Shown here in pieces: positions 46,160 to 58,890 of a stretch of DNA of 64,000 bases; the stretch's first letter is position 1; every line of letters begins with the position of its first letter. Source of the stretch: Erythroxylum novogranatense (Eukaryota > Streptophyta > Magnoliopsida > Malpighiales > Erythroxylaceae); NCBI GenBank assembly GCA_029891385.1, contig CM057224.1, forward strand, positions 35,035,005 through 35,099,004, given 5' to 3'. A program made the position numbers and the translations under genes. Under the pieces are notes generated by a model. The model searched no databases. It was not told the DNA's origin and saw only the letters and a program-made list of their open reading frames with translations.

Positions 46160-49100
46160 AAAGAAAACAACTTTAAAAGTTATAAAGTTTTAAAGGACTT
46201 ATTTTGGTCCCCGGACTTTTGAAAGGGCTTATTTGCAAATTGTCAAAAGTTAAAGGACTTAAATGTAAATTTTCAATTCTTGGAGGACCAATTCGTAATT
46301 TTATAAAGTCAAGGGACTTAATTATAATTTTCAAAAGTTCAGGGACCAAAATGAAGATAAAAATTTTGGTGATTCCCAAATTTTGGGCTTAATTGTAAAT
46401 TTAGGAAAGTTTAGAGGGTATAATGGTAATTTCACATAACTAAGGGCAATGAGGTAAATTTATCATGGTTGGTCAAAGAAGAGTCAAATTCTAGACCCTT
46501 CTTTATGTGTGTGGCCGTGCAACCCCTTCATTTGACATTAAAATACCTTTTTTTGTAATTAAAAGAGAGGAGAAAGAAGGACAAGAGAGGAAAGAGAGGA
46601 AGTTTTGGCCATCACCAAAATTCACCCGTCTTTTTGATTTTTCAACTCAAACCAAGATGTTCTAAACTAATTTGGAGTCAAGGAACTCAAATCTATCATT
46701 AGATTTGAGAAATTCTCAAAGGATTGGAAGATATCACCAAAGGAAGGTTTAGGTAAATTTTGTCTCATCTCTCTCTACATTAGGATTTTGAGTTTGGTGT
46801 TAAGATATGTTATTGTCCATGCTTGATTATGCATGAAACATGGTTTAAATGAATGAAATATGTCATGGATAGGGTTCTTTAAGTCAAAACCGAAATTGTC
46901 CTCTTTAGGTGAAAGTTTGTGAATTTTTGAATATCTTTTGGAATTGATGATCTAAATGAATTCTATGGTGTTAGTTATACATGTATGATGTGAATTGATG
47001 ATGAAGAATAAAGAAGATGTGAGTTGGTTAAGTTTAGGTCAAAATGATGGAGAAGAGGTGGATTAATGTAATGAGTTGTACAATTAATAAAATGAAGCTT
47101 AAATGAAGGAAATTGTTGGAATTGAGTGGTGGAATGTGTCATTGATTGGAAGTATTACTATATGACAAGATAGGAGCAAGAATTATTATGATGAAGTCTT
47201 GAAAATGTAACTTGAAAATCATGCACATTAGGTGTTTGATAAAATGCCTAAGTGAACTTGATTTAGGATTTAAGGCTTTGTAATGGTATGCATTGGAAAA
47301 CACTTTTATGTTTACTTAGAGTGAACTTGAATTGTTGCTTAGAATGACATGTAAAGGCCTAATATTCTTGGATAAAGATGTGCTTAATTATGTTTGAAAA
47401 TGAGAAAGTATGAGATTAAAGGCATTAAAATGCCTTAGAAATACAAAAGAAAAGTTAATGTGACTAGTAAGGAAGTAGACCTGTAAGAAGTTTAATGTTC
47501 AAATTCTATAGCTTATAGGGAGTGATATTGTGTTTTATACACCTATGTGAGGGTGTATAAATAGGAAATATATGTTTAGATAGTAATTTCATTGTATATC
47601 CTTTTTATGTATAAAGGCTCAGGAGCAGTGAATTAAGAAGCTCGTACCCAGGATTGTTGAAGCTAAGAGAGTGTATACCTTCTTTTGAAGTGAGTTGGGG
47701 AACCATATTTCTCATATGAGATTAGATCACTCTAAGACATGTATGATGACTTGTATGTGAATTTTAGACCTAGGTAATGCATAGTAAAATTTAATCTCCA
47801 ATAGATGCTAGTATATTTGTGTATTTAATAATCAATTTTTTTTAATAACTCTTTGCTATTGGAGTGCAACTAATGTTTTTATTTCGTATTTTGAGAAATG
47901 ACATTGTTTTCAACAAACCTGCACTCGAAGTGTAAAAGAATAATGCTTTATTTTATGAAACTATGTTTTTGAACAACTTTGCACTTAGAGTGCAAAAGAT
48001 GACTTTTATGGCGCAAAAAATGTTTTCAAACTTACTTATGCACAAATGAGTCATATATGCGACGTGTATGTTTTCTCTGTTGGCTTAGAGCCACAGCAAG
48101 GTTTCATTTTGTCGGTTGGACCAATAAATAAAAACATGATGCCTTACTTGATTTTTGATACTTAAATGTTGAATATGATTTTTAGTGATTGGTGAGGAAG
48201 TGATTGGCCAATCGTGTGCTGGGCACAACTGATTATGATTAAATGACCCCCGTACCCTTGATGTTGGTACATTAAAGTCGAGTCACCGTAACAACACCTT
48301 TCTACGGGACTTGCGGGTGATTCCATACCTAGGATCTGGACACCGACGAGGTCATCACCTAGGGTCATGACGCTCTTGTCAACTATAGTGTGGACTCACC
48401 ACGGATGAAAGTCGAGCCAACACTGAGTATCAGTGGATGTGCACATTAATTTGGCCGACTAATAATGTCACACGTGATTGTTTTGGGTTATCCTGATATT
48501 GGCTTTCCTATCGAGATTTGATTGATACATATGATATTTTTATGCTTTTGTGTACTGAAACTGAGACTTATGTTCACCGGATGAGCGAGTTAATAGGCTA
48601 GGCCTATATGGTTCCTAACCAGTATACATTAAGTCATAGGCTGGGCCTATTTGTTTTCTATGCGTGATATATTAACTTCATAAGTTATCTACATAGTCTT
48701 GGTATGAACCAATTCTGTCTGTGATATATGTTTTTCCTGCTCACTGAGTACTTAGTGTACTCACCCCCCTCCGCTTTCCAACCATGCAGGCTAATTTAGT
48801 GAACTTGAAGCTTTGTGAGGATCATGCGATTTTTTGAAATTTTCGGGATATTTCCGCACGTGGGTAGTCTCTTATTTTGTACTTTTATTGTCTAGTGGCT
48901 CATGAGCTGTGTTTATGTTACGCTTTATGATTTTGTGAGTTAATTTTTGATTGCCTTGTGTTTTGTAAAAGATTTTATGTATGAACTTTTGATACCGCTG
49001 TTAAGATTTCCTTGAATTGAGATTGCCTAGAGTTGAGACTGCCTTGAGTGGACTAGAGAGTCCTGAAGTTGTGGTTGGATGCGCATATAGAAGTGTGTTT

Positions 49101-49282
49101 GAAATCGTTTGCAGGTTTTGGGATTTTTAAAATACAGCTGTTGTATTACCCAAATTTTTCAAAAAAAATAGAAAAAGGATATTTTGGTTAGTCTTGCATA
49201 GTTGAATTAAGGATACTACGAGTGTCTTTAGCCCGAGTATGCGATGGTTGTCATGAGCCCGATTTGGTACCAGGTCGTGACA
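46160..49282 (+). mobile_element. Gypsy-type LTR (solo or truncated), right end at 49282
   Basis: Near 46190-46340 lies a repeated AGGGACTTAATT / AGGACTTA-type ladder, then a non-coding, gypsy-LTR-like body. TGTACTCACCCCCCTCCG and CATGCAGG around 48760-48790 parallel the CTCACCC..CTCCCTCC stretch of the gypsy LTRs at 7120 and 14115. It ends GGTCGTGACA, a common end of plant gypsy LTRs. No coding region follows: the next base belongs to a minus-strand copia. I could not define the left end or a target duplication, so solo LTR is an inference. Confidence 0.5.
46190..46400. repeat. Ladder of imperfect repeats (AAAGGACTTAnnTGnAAATT)
   Basis: Phrases of the type GGACTTATTTTGGTCCCC, AAAGGACTTAAATGTAAATT and AAGGGACTTAATTATAATTT recur about every 50 bp. 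They form short direct and inverted matches. Confidence 0.6.
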
Positions 49283-51170
49283 TTGTTGACATCAAGTTAG
49301 CGAATAGTCCAGTTATGATATAAGGTAAGAGTGAGAACAATGCGAATGGTGATAGGTTTGACAACAGGACTAAAGGTATCAATGTAGCTAATGCCTTAAG
49401 TTTGATGATAACCTTTAGCCACTAGTTGAGCCTTATGATGCTGAATAGAGCCATTAAGATTTTGTTTAGTACAAAAAAACCCATTTACAACCAACAATGT
49501 TAGCCTTCGAGGTAGGAGGAATAAAAGTCCAAGTATGATTAGGAAGGAGAACAATTAACTCATCAAGTATGGTTTCAAACCAATATGGAAATTTATTAGC
49601 TTAAGTGAAAGATATGGGGTTAGAAGTGGAAAAAAGAGTAGAATAGGTGATATAATCATGAAAAAACCGTGGGATGTAGGTATGATGATGTCCGGGTGAC
49701 CATAGGATGATAGGATAGTGGTGGAGGAGTAGGTGAAGATAGAGAAGCAGTGTGAGTAAAGGAATGGTTAAAGATAAAGGTAAGGAGAAAATAGAAGTGG
49801 AAGGGGAAGGGGAAGGGGAAGCATTAGAAGAGAGGGTGGACTAATAAAAATCATATTCAAAGAAATGCATATGATGAGAGATAAAACGTTTAGACGTTTA
49901 AGGATCCAAATAATGGTATCCTTTATACTTAGAGTAGTAGTTGAGAAAAGCATAGGGAGTAGATTAAGGTATGAGATTATCAACACAGGTAGAGCCTAAA
50001 ATTGGAAAACATGTGCATCTGAAGACTCAAAATTGAGATAGAGTAGGTTTAACGTGGAAAGGTGTTTCATAAGGAGACTGATGATTAAGACTAGGTATAG
50101 GTAAAAGGTTAATGCGATAAACAACAGTAGAAAAGGCTTCAAACTAAAAAGATTTAGAAAGAGAGACATGTGAAAGAAGGGTAAAACATGTTTAAGTGAT
50201 TTGGAAAATTTTACATTTTATAAGACCATTTTGTTAAGGAGTATAGGCATAAGAGATATGATAAATGATGCCATGGGTAGCAAGATATTGAGTGAAGACA
50301 CCATTAATGAGTCCAAGAGCTCCATAGCATTGAAATTTTTTTATAGTGGTAGGAATTTTTTTTTCAATTGTTGTTTTAAAGGTTTGAAAATAAAGTAAAG
50401 CATGAAACTTTTGAACTAAGGAGAAAAAAACCAAATAAATCAATTGAAATCATCAATAAAGATAATAAAGTACTGATAACCAAATAAAAAAAACAGATGG
50501 AGAAGGTCCACAATTATCACAATGAATGAGTTGCAAGGGTTTTGTGAAGATACGAGACGATAATGGAAATGAAAGACAAACAAATTTTCCCTTAAGGCAG
50601 GAAGTATAATAATTAATGACGTTGGATTTAATGGGTAAACCATAAGATAAACTAGATAGTGTAGAGAGATATGGACGGCCAAGATGTTAATGCCACAAAT
50701 CTACAGAAGTAGTAGTAGCACTAAGAGAAACATAATTGAAAAAATGTGATGAAATCTTCAAGGGATAAAGGTTATTATGGATGGAACCTGCGAGGAGTGA
50801 TATCTTGGTTTGAAGATCCTTAATAGTGTAATCAAATGAATTAAATTCTATAAGACACAAATTATAATAAACAAATTTGGCAGTAGATAATAGATTTGTG
50901 GTAGGAGTTGGAACAATCAAAATATCATAAAGATGGAGAAGGCAAGGGGAATTATATATAGTTAATGTACCAGGAGAGGAAATGAGAAGAGTTTTTCTAT
51001 TACTGATGACTACTTGATTAGACGTGTCATACAGTGAAACATAATCCACAATAAAAGAATTATGAATCATGTGGGCAGTGGTGACATTATCCAGTAACCA
51101 TTCAGAAACAGTACTAGACTTGAAATGTGAAATTTCTGGTTCAAGTGGAATGGTTTTCACGATTTTATTT
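49283..51170 (-). pseudogene. Minus-strand copia remnant (PR-IN-start of RT)
   Basis: Read on the minus strand. From 51160, SEWLLDNVTTAHM is the protease region of an Ale/Retrofit-like copia, with Asn for Ser after the catalytic Asp. It continues with LYDILIVPTPTTNLLS to 50687. Integrase pieces include FIIFIDDFN (about 50445) and YTPQQNGLIK (near 50215). Linker and RT start words (FSTSNPISF; VGCKWVF near 49470) follow. The last readable word at the left edge is QLDVNN, the start of the RT motif LDVNNAFLHG, exactly at the LTR end at 49282. Many stops are present; it is an old remnant. Confidence 0.8.
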
Positions 51171-52187
51171 CACCAATCTATTCATAAGATGTAAGTGAAT
51201 GATTCAGTGTGATTAAAAATAATTTTAATGTGATTAAAGTATTTAATTTTGAACTTACAAGAACATGCATGAAATATGTCTTTCTGCTAGGCATGTGATG
51301 TCTATGGGCTAAACTGATGAGGTTACACGTGATTTTTGTGGAATTTGATTCTAGAAAAATTATGTGAACATATTTGGGATATGCTTATGCCTCTTTAATT
51401 TTCGTAGAATTATAAAAAAATTTAAATAATTTTTCAGATCTGGACAGTTTTCCAACAATTGTAGGATATGATTTGTTTGATGTTTCTATATGTTTATATT
51501 TCAGTTCCAGAACCTTAAAAATATTTTTATGTGAAAAAAATGTGTTAATTTGATGTTTGATTCATGCCTAAATGATTTTTCTAGAAATTTGATTTCCAGA
51601 AAAATTTTGGAAGTCATATTTGTAGTTTTTAATATCTTATCAGTGTTTCGGTAATCATAATAATTTTAGGTGATTACTAAATTATTTTGATCATCATGAA
51701 ATAACCTAGAGATGCTTGGAATGATGCTTTGATGTTCTGGAAATTTTGAGAAATTATAGAAATTAATTTTGAATTAATTTTAGTAGAGCAATAAATTTTC
51801 TAGTAGGACTAGAAAATTGGCTTGTGTGACAAAATTGAAGTTCTTTAATTTTGGACATCAATTAATTATTTTAAGGTAAATTAATTATGAATTAATTTTT
51901 GGAATTAGGCATTTATGTTAATTAGATTAATATTAATTCCAAATGAAATAACATACAATAGTAATTTTAGCCAAGTTCGTAAAAGGAAGATAGTAAATCT
52001 AAGTGTTAAATTGAGCTTAGATCCAAGTGTTGGATTGAGCTTTCATGCTAGGATCTTCAAAATGTCATAATCAAAATAATGTGTTTACATATATGTATTA
52101 GAGAATGCATGGTTAGGAGAATGTGTGGGCTTGCATGATGGATGGTTATGGGCTTAAGCCCAATTTGATATGGTAGTTCATATCATG
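51171..52187. other. AT-rich non-coding DNA, probably a copia or gypsy leader
   Basis: No ORF. The composition and AATTAATTTT-rich words between 51750 and 51960 resemble the leader of the copia-type element at 2760-3840, so this may be the 5' leader of the copia whose genes start at 54982. That link is inference. Confidence 0.4.
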
Positions 52188-52251
52188 TATATATATATAT
52201 ATATATATATATAAATGAGACCTTAGTCAAACCCCTTGATCATGGTCTTGA

Positions 52252-52302
<51 letters not shown>
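52188..52302. repeat. Two long (AT)n microsatellites
   Basis: An (AT)n run at about 52188-52213 is followed by AAATGAGACCTTAGTCAAACC. A longer (AT)n run at about 52255-52301 is followed by the same phrase. A third occurrence of the phrase is at about 54393. Confidence 0.95.
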
Positions 52303-52304
<2 letters not shown>

Positions 52305-52322
52305 GAGACCTTAGTCAAACCC

Positions 52323-54283
52323 TTGATCACGGCTCATCGATTAGACCTTAAGATCGATCCTTAGAAACCGGTCAAAATAATAAATTCCAAGATTGCGGTA
52401 TAGGATGCAACCTCGGGTCGTCTCACTTAATCTAACCTAATGAAATGGACTAACCTAGCCTATATGTCATAAAATGCAAGTGAAATCAGTAAGGAAAAAG
52501 GGGTTTTGTTTGAAAACATTAACTACACTAAAAAGCATGTAACAATTATTTTGGATTTTGAAAATAGAAAGGAAATACTAAAACAAGTGATAAAATCCTC
52601 TTGAAAACAAGCTTTGGCTATCACAGTTCAAAACTAAGTGTGAATGGTAAACCTTAAAGAATTATCTTTAAGTCCGGGTCTTGATTAATGGACTCTGTCA
52701 CTCTTGACTCCATGTCTCAAGACCCCATTGAGTGCTCTTGAGCCTCGTAACCTTAAAGGATTCTTTAAGTCCGGGATCTTGATCAATGAACTCCATTGCT
52801 CAAGATCCGTTAAACGCATCTTAGTGTGTGCGGTGGATTAAAAATCACTAAGTTTGAATGGAAAAAACCTTAAAGAACTCACTTTAAGTCCAGGGTCTTG
52901 ATTAATGGACTCCTGTCACTCTTGACTCCATGTCTCAAGACCCCATTAGGTGCTCTTAAGCCCTAGAATGTTAAAGGATTCTTTAAGTCCAAGGATTTAA
53001 TCAATGAACTCCATTGCTTAAAACCTTGTTAAAAACATCTTAGTGTGTGCGGGATTTTGCCAATGCAATGGGTCAAATGAAATCTAGCATCAACTCATTA
53101 TCAAACACAACTAAGCGATATAAAGAGAATCAACAAGATCACAAGTTGACATATATGAGACTTCATATATTTAAGCACAAAGTTCTACATAAACAAATCC
53201 ATAACACATTACATTGTTCAACGCTTAATTAAACTCTAATTAAGCTAATCTAACTACACAAAATAAACCCCAACTCTACTGTTCATAACAATGTAGTTAA
53301 ATGTGACAATGTAAACCACCAATCCAAACAACACATTAAATGTCAAACATTTAGCTATAATCAAGTAGCTTCACTACAAATTAAAAACCCCTAAACCTAG
53401 GCATTTATAAATCATAGCTAAACTACAGATTAAGCTACTCCCCTTCGGTGAACTCCAGCCATCCCTACATCTTCAAGAGAAAACAAATGCCTAACCACGC
53501 ATTTCAACCCGAATCTTCACAACTCGTGATGAATCCCAGCTATCCATGATGGAGTCGGCGATGAAAATGAAAAGAAAGTCTATACAGAAGTTTCACCCAG
53601 GGAACCCCGAAGGGAACCCTAGGTGGTAAGGCCGAGAATCTCTCCTCTTCCTTCTTTGTTCTCTCTTAACTCGTCTCTCCTCTTTTCTCCCGTCTCGATC
53701 CCCTCCAGGATGATGATGATAACCTAATTGGCGGGATTTAAAGGATGGGTCACGGGTCTGGGGTCGATCAGATGAGAGAAATCTCTATTTGGAGTCCAGT
53801 ATCCGTCGCACGTCGCGATGTATAAATTAATATTAAATCATGACGTGTGCTCTCTGCCTTCTTTCGCTGCGACGAGATATGCAGACGACGTCATGACGTC
53901 GATCTGGTTTGCTCACCGCGACGTGCTGAATTGTTGACGTCGCGACGTACGATCTGTGTTGATGCGCCGCGATGTGAGAATTACATTTCGCTAGTTCACG
54001 CCGCGACGTGCCTTAAGGACTTCATGCCGTGTTGACTCTTCTGATCCTTCTTGACTCCTTTTCTCCTACAATATAAAATAACAATTTGTGGTATCAATTG
54101 TTCTTAGAAAAATTATAATGGAATTAATGTCAATTTGTACAATTTTACTAGCAAATTGCATAAAATATAAGCTCATCGTAAGAGACTCATTTAAACACAA
54201 AAATCATGAATTAAGAGTCAAAAAGTGCATTAACAACCATGAAAGTGTATCCAATTATATATTAAACTTGGGTTCAATCACCC
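52323..54283. mobile_element. Non-coding insertion splitting a copia leader
   Basis: The phrase AAATGAGACCTTAGTCAAACC is followed directly by CCTCACTTAGAATATT at 54393-54425. At 52302 and 54284 the two halves are separated by about 2 kb. That 2 kb holds a tandem duplication (52640-53050), an AT-rich part, CT-rich DNA (53640-53710) and a CpG-rich patch (53810-54010) with the palindrome ACGTCGCGACGT at 53937. The patch resembles part of the gypsy LTRs (6040-6120, 13010-13105), so this may be part of a related gypsy LTR. No intact gene is present. Confidence 0.45.
52640..53050. repeat. Tandem duplication, period about 215 bp
   Basis: Two copies (about 52645-52850 and 52862-53055) share phrases such as CTTGATTAATGGACTC, CTTGACTCCATGTCTCAAGA and CATCTTAGTGTGTGCGG, with moderate divergence. 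Inside each unit a CCTTAAAG..CTTTAAGTCC phrase recurs. Confidence 0.85.
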
Positions 54284-54478
54284 CTCACTTAGAATATTAA
54301 AACTAATGCCTTCCTTTCATATGACGAGAACCAGAGTTCTTTCAAAGTTATATATATATATGAGTTATGTGTATAAGACCATCTAAGTTAAATGAGACCT
54401 TAGTCAAACCCCTCACTTAGAATATTAAAACTAATGCCTTCCTTTCATATGACGAGAACCAGAGTTCTTTCAAAGTTT
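54284..54478. repeat. Direct duplication of a copia leader segment
   Basis: About 66 bp beginning CTCACTTAGAATATTAAAAC and ending TCTTTCAAAGTT occurs at about 54284-54350 and again at 54412-54478. Between them lie a short TATATA run and the AAATGAGACCTTAG phrase. Confidence 0.9.
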
Positions 54479-54981
54479 GGGTTGTTAGGCAAACTCAAGC
54501 CTACTTTACACGGATATGTTTGAATCATGGAAATAGGATTTTCGGATTAATGGGTTGATTTTAACTAGAAGTGTTGGTTTGTTAGGCAAACACAAGATCA
54601 ACATGGACAGAAGCGAAGTTGGGTATTATACATTAGATGTACACATGTCAAGAGTTGATATCCCAATGAGTATGCACAGATTAACAGTTGATAGCACTAG
54701 ATTTGATAGTTGCATTGGAGATGCAATTACTATGATCAATACCTACCGGTTGAACTAAAGTGGCTATTAGGCAAACCTAAGGTCATTCTTAGGGATATTA
54801 GATATCGTCCCACTAGTAAAATATCTTTATGAGTTCTTTTGGATTTATATTAAGGGTTATGAATTCGTGAAAAATAGTGGGAGCCATAATGAGTGTTATT
54901 AAAGTCCTTATAGACATTCATTTAAGCACATTGTAATTTTTCTCTCTTTGACGAAAGGTTGCTATTGCCCGAGTCAATACC
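54479..54981 (+). mobile_element. 5' leader of a plus-strand copia
   Basis: Non-coding, with the phrases TTGTTAGGCAAACTCAAG and AAATAGTGGGAGCC. These parallel 4170-4560 in the copia-type element of the left block. The gag ATG follows at 54982. The 5' LTR was not identified. Confidence 0.6.
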
Positions 54982-55813
54982 ATGAGTACTAGTGTGAATT
55001 TAAGATCATTGATGAAAGCTAACCAATTGACTGGACCAAACTTCCTTGACTGGCTCAGGAAATTGAGAATAGTTCTTAAGTTCGAGAAGCTTGGTTATGT
55101 CTTGGAAAAACCACATCTTGATCCCCTACTGCTGATGCTTCTGATGATAATCGAAGGGCATATAGTAAGCATCTTGATGATAGTGAGATGGTTAGTTGTA
55201 TTATGCTAACCATTATGTCACCGGAGCTGCAAAAGTAGCACAAGACTATGGATGTTCATACCGTAGTCTATCATCTTAGGGAGCTCTTTGATGAGAAAGC
55301 AAGGTTCGAAAGGTTCGAGACTTCGTGATTGCTCTTTCACTCCAAGATGGCTAAGGAGACATCTCCAATGCAGTATGCATTGAAGATGAATGGCTACATC
55401 AAGTGGTTAGCCTCGTTGGGTTTTCTTTTGGATCATGAATTAAGTATTAACTTAATTCTGATAGGTTTAACTGATAGTTACTCACAATTTGTGCTTAACT
55501 ATCGAATGAACAATATATCCAACACAATTTTCGAGCTAGTCAATATGCTTAAGCAGTTGATCCATCTATCCGTAAGGACAAGGTTGTCATGCTGGTGGAC
55601 TCTTTTAGTTCGAAGAAAAAGAGCCAAAAGAAGAAGAAGTCTACAGGGCTTAAGGGAGGTGTCAAGAAAGCAAAGAAGACTACCTCGAAGGGAACTTGTT
55701 TCTACTACTGCAAGGATGGCCACTGGAAGAGAAACTACAAGGCCTATCTAGAGTCCTTGAAGCAGAAGAAGGCATCTGATGCCCTCATCTACTTCAGGTA
55801 TTTATGTTATTGA
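54982..55813 (+). pseudogene. gag of the plus-strand copia (broken)
   Basis: Start ATG 54982 (MSTSVNLRSLMKANQ). NFLDWLRKLRIVLKFEKLGYVLE is the typical copia gag opening. Frames change near 55115 and 55325. Later words are MQYALKMNGYIKWLASLGF and NMLKQLIHL. A degenerate zinc knuckle (CFYYCKDGHWKRNYKAYL) lies near 55705-55755; the second and last Cys positions are altered. The mix of substitutions and few indels suggests an older copy than the Sirevirus or gypsy element. Confidence 0.85.
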
Positions 55814-58800
55814 TATTCATACTGTTTCTGATTGTGACTCACACATTTGTACTGACATATAGGGCCTCAAGAACAGTAGACAACTCAACAAAGGAGAGTC
55901 AGACCTGTGAGTGGGCAATGGAGCAAGAGTTGTTGCATTAGTTGTAGGCATATATGTATTAACGCTCCCTAGGGGTCTTGTATTAGAATTGGACAGTTGT
56001 TTTTATATACCTACTTTGACTAAAAATGTAATGTCCATTTCTAGTCTTAATAAAGCTAGATTCCATTTAAATTTTAGTAACAATGATTGTTCAATTTATT
56101 TAAATGAAATGTTATATGCTTTGGGTACATTATGCAATGGTAAATACATATTGGATATGTCTAATCTGGTTCTAAATATCAATAATAACAAAAGCATAAA
56201 ACGAGATAATGTGAAATCGTCTTACTTATGACATTGTTGCCTTGGTCATATAAGTGAGAGACACATGTCTAAATTACACAAGTGTGGTAGTTTAGGGTCA
56301 TTTGATTATGAATCATATGACACATGCGAATCTTGCTTATTAAGCAAGATGACTAAGTTATCCTTTAAGGGAAAGGGTGAACGAGCTAGTGGACTTTTAG
56401 ACCTAATACATACTGATGCATATGGTCAGATGTCCATACATGCCAAAGGTGGTTTTATATACTTCATTACCTTTATCGATGATCATTCTCGAATGGGTTA
56501 TTTGTATCTTATTAGATACAAGTCTAAAACCTTTGAAAGGTTCAAAGAATTCATAAATGAAGTTGACAAAACAACTTAGGAAAAGTATTAAATCACTTCG
56601 ATCGGATCGAGGTGGTGAATACTTAAACTAAGAGCTTTTGAATTATCTCAAAGATAATATATTATTGTCCCAATGGTCTCTACCTTACATGCCACAATAC
56701 AATGGTGTGACTGAGAGAAGAAACCGAACCTTATTAGACATTGTGAGGTCTGTGATGGGTTTAGCGAATTTACCAACATCCTTTTGAGGGTATGCACTTG
56801 ACACTTCTGTTTAAGTATTAAACAGAGTCCCATCTAAGTTAGTTGATGTTGTTCCATATGAGATATGGACTAACAAGAAACCCTATATTTGTCATATAAA
56901 AGTTTGGGATTGTCCTGCTTATGTGAAGTGGATTCAGTCAGATAAGTTTGAAGCTAAATCTGACAAGTGTCTGTTTGTAGGATACCCTAAGAAAACTATA
57001 GGATATCAGTTCTACAATGTTTTAGAACAAAAGGTATTTGTTTCAAAACATGTTGTCCTTTTAAAGAAAGATTTTCTTCTAAGAGAAAATAGTGGGAGCA
57101 AAATTGAACTTGTGAAAGTTCAAGATGCTCAAACAGACGCAGATCAACTGCCTGGACCTGAGTCTATTATTCATAAAGATGAACAATAGTTTAATCTTTT
57201 GACGCACAAGAAGTTCATAGGTCAGGTAGTATGCATCATGTTCCTGAGAGATATGGATTTCTCATAAGTGAAGTTAACGACGTATTGCTCATAGAAAATG
57301 ATGAGCATACTACTTATAAAGAGGGTATGAAGAGTTTAGAATATGACAAATGGCTTCAAGCTATGGATTCCGAAATGGATTCCATGTATGAAAACCAAGT
57401 ATGAAATTTGGTTGAGCCACCCGAACGGATAAAACCCATATGGTGCAAATGGGTTTTCAAGAAGAAAACTGATATGGAGGGTAATGAAGTTACCCATAAA
57501 GCTAGGCTTGTAGCTAAAGATTATCATCAAAGGCAAGGTGTTGACTATGACGAAACGTTTAACCTAGTAGCTATGCTTAAATCCATTAGGATACTCCTAG
57601 CCATTGCTGCTTATTATGATTATGAGATATGAAAAATGGATGTCAAGACAGTTTTCTTTAATGGAAACCTAATTGAGGATGTATATATGACACAACCTGA
57701 TGGTTTCATATCCATGAATGGAGAAAATGTAAGCGAGCTTCAAAAATCCATTTATGGAATGAAACAAGCGTCCAGGAGTTGGAATACCTGATTTGATGAG
57801 ACAATCAAAGAGTTTGGTTTCTCACAAATTTCGGATGAGCCGTGTGTGTATAAGAAGGTTAGTAGGAGTGTGATCATATTCCTTGTACTGTATGTAGATG
57901 ACATATTGCTAATAGGAAACAATGTCTTAGCTTTGCAATAAGTTGAAATTTTCTTAGCTAAGAACTTCTCTATAAAAGATCTTGAAGAAGCAACTTATAT
58001 TTTGGGGATAAGGATCTATAGAGATAGATCTAAGAGGTTGCTTAGTCTTTCTCATTCTATATATATAGACAAAATGTTAAAGAGGTTTAGGATGGAGCAG
58101 TCCAAAAGAAGTTATCTTCCCATGGTATATGGGATTACACTCTCTACATTTATGTGCCCAAAGACACAAGATGAGAGGACTTGCATGAGTTTGATTCCTT
58201 ATGCTTCGACTATAGGATCAATTATATACGCTATGTTATATACTAGACTCGATGTATCATATGCTCTAAGTGTTACGAGCAGATACCAATCAAACCCTGG
58301 TGAGGGTCATTAAGTAGATGTCAAAAATATCTTTAAGTACTTGAGAAGAGTTAAGGATGTATTCTTGGTATATGGTGAAGGTGATCATGTGGTAAGCGGG
58401 TATACTGATGCCAGTTTCCAATCCGATAGGGATGACTCCAGATTCCAGTCTAAATATGTATTCATCTTGAATGGTTGTGCATTCAGTTGAAAAAGTTCCA
58501 AACAAGAGACGACAGTAGATTCGACAACAGAGGCAGAGTACATTGTAGCTTTAGAAGCGACAAAGGAAACGGTTTGGATCAAGAAGTTTATCATGAAACT
58601 TGGCGTCATTCGAGCATCATTGACCCAGTGCAGTTGTATTGTGACAACAATGGAGCTATAGCGCAGGTGAAGGAATCGATGTCTCATTAGAATTCCAAAC
58701 ATATAGTCAGGCGCTACCATTTGATTAGAAAAATCATTGGTAGAAATGATGTCAAGATAGTGAGAGTTCTCACCGATCAGAATATAGATGATCCATTGAA
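55814..58800 (+). pseudogene. pol of the plus-strand copia (PR-IN-RT-RH, broken)
   Basis: Protease is mostly lost (SDCDSHICTDI near 55830-55860). GAG-pre-integrase and integrase: SFDYESYDTCESCLLSKMTK (near 56300), HTDAYGQM, FITFIDDHSRMGYLYL (to 56578). After a frameshift, SDRGGEY (about 56610) and NGVTERRNRTLLD (about 56703-56740) supply the second D and the E. Reverse transcriptase: WCKWVFKKKTDMEGN, KARLVAKDYHQRQGVDYDETF (57440-57570), KMDVKTVFFNG, IYGMKQASRSW and an intact YVDDILLIGN (57891-57920). RNase H: GYTDASFQSD, then TTEAEYIVALEATKE (to about 58570). Several stops arise from single substitutions. Confidence 0.9.
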
Positions 58801-58877
58801 TAAACCTATTTCTTAAAAGAGTTTTGTATCACATATACATGCCTATGGTATTAGATATCAAGGCGATTGACTTTAAT

Positions 58878-58890
58878 GCAAGTGGGAGTT
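58878..58890 (+). other. Polypurine tract of the plus-strand copia
   Basis: GCAAGTGGGAGTT lies directly before the LTR start TGTTAGAG at 58891. Confidence 0.8.

Noticed and set aside
54085..54100. TGGTATCA at 54089 as the primer-binding site of the 54.9 kb copia
   Set aside because: It is not preceded by a recognisable LTR end, and the leader homology starts further right; chance match cannot be excluded.
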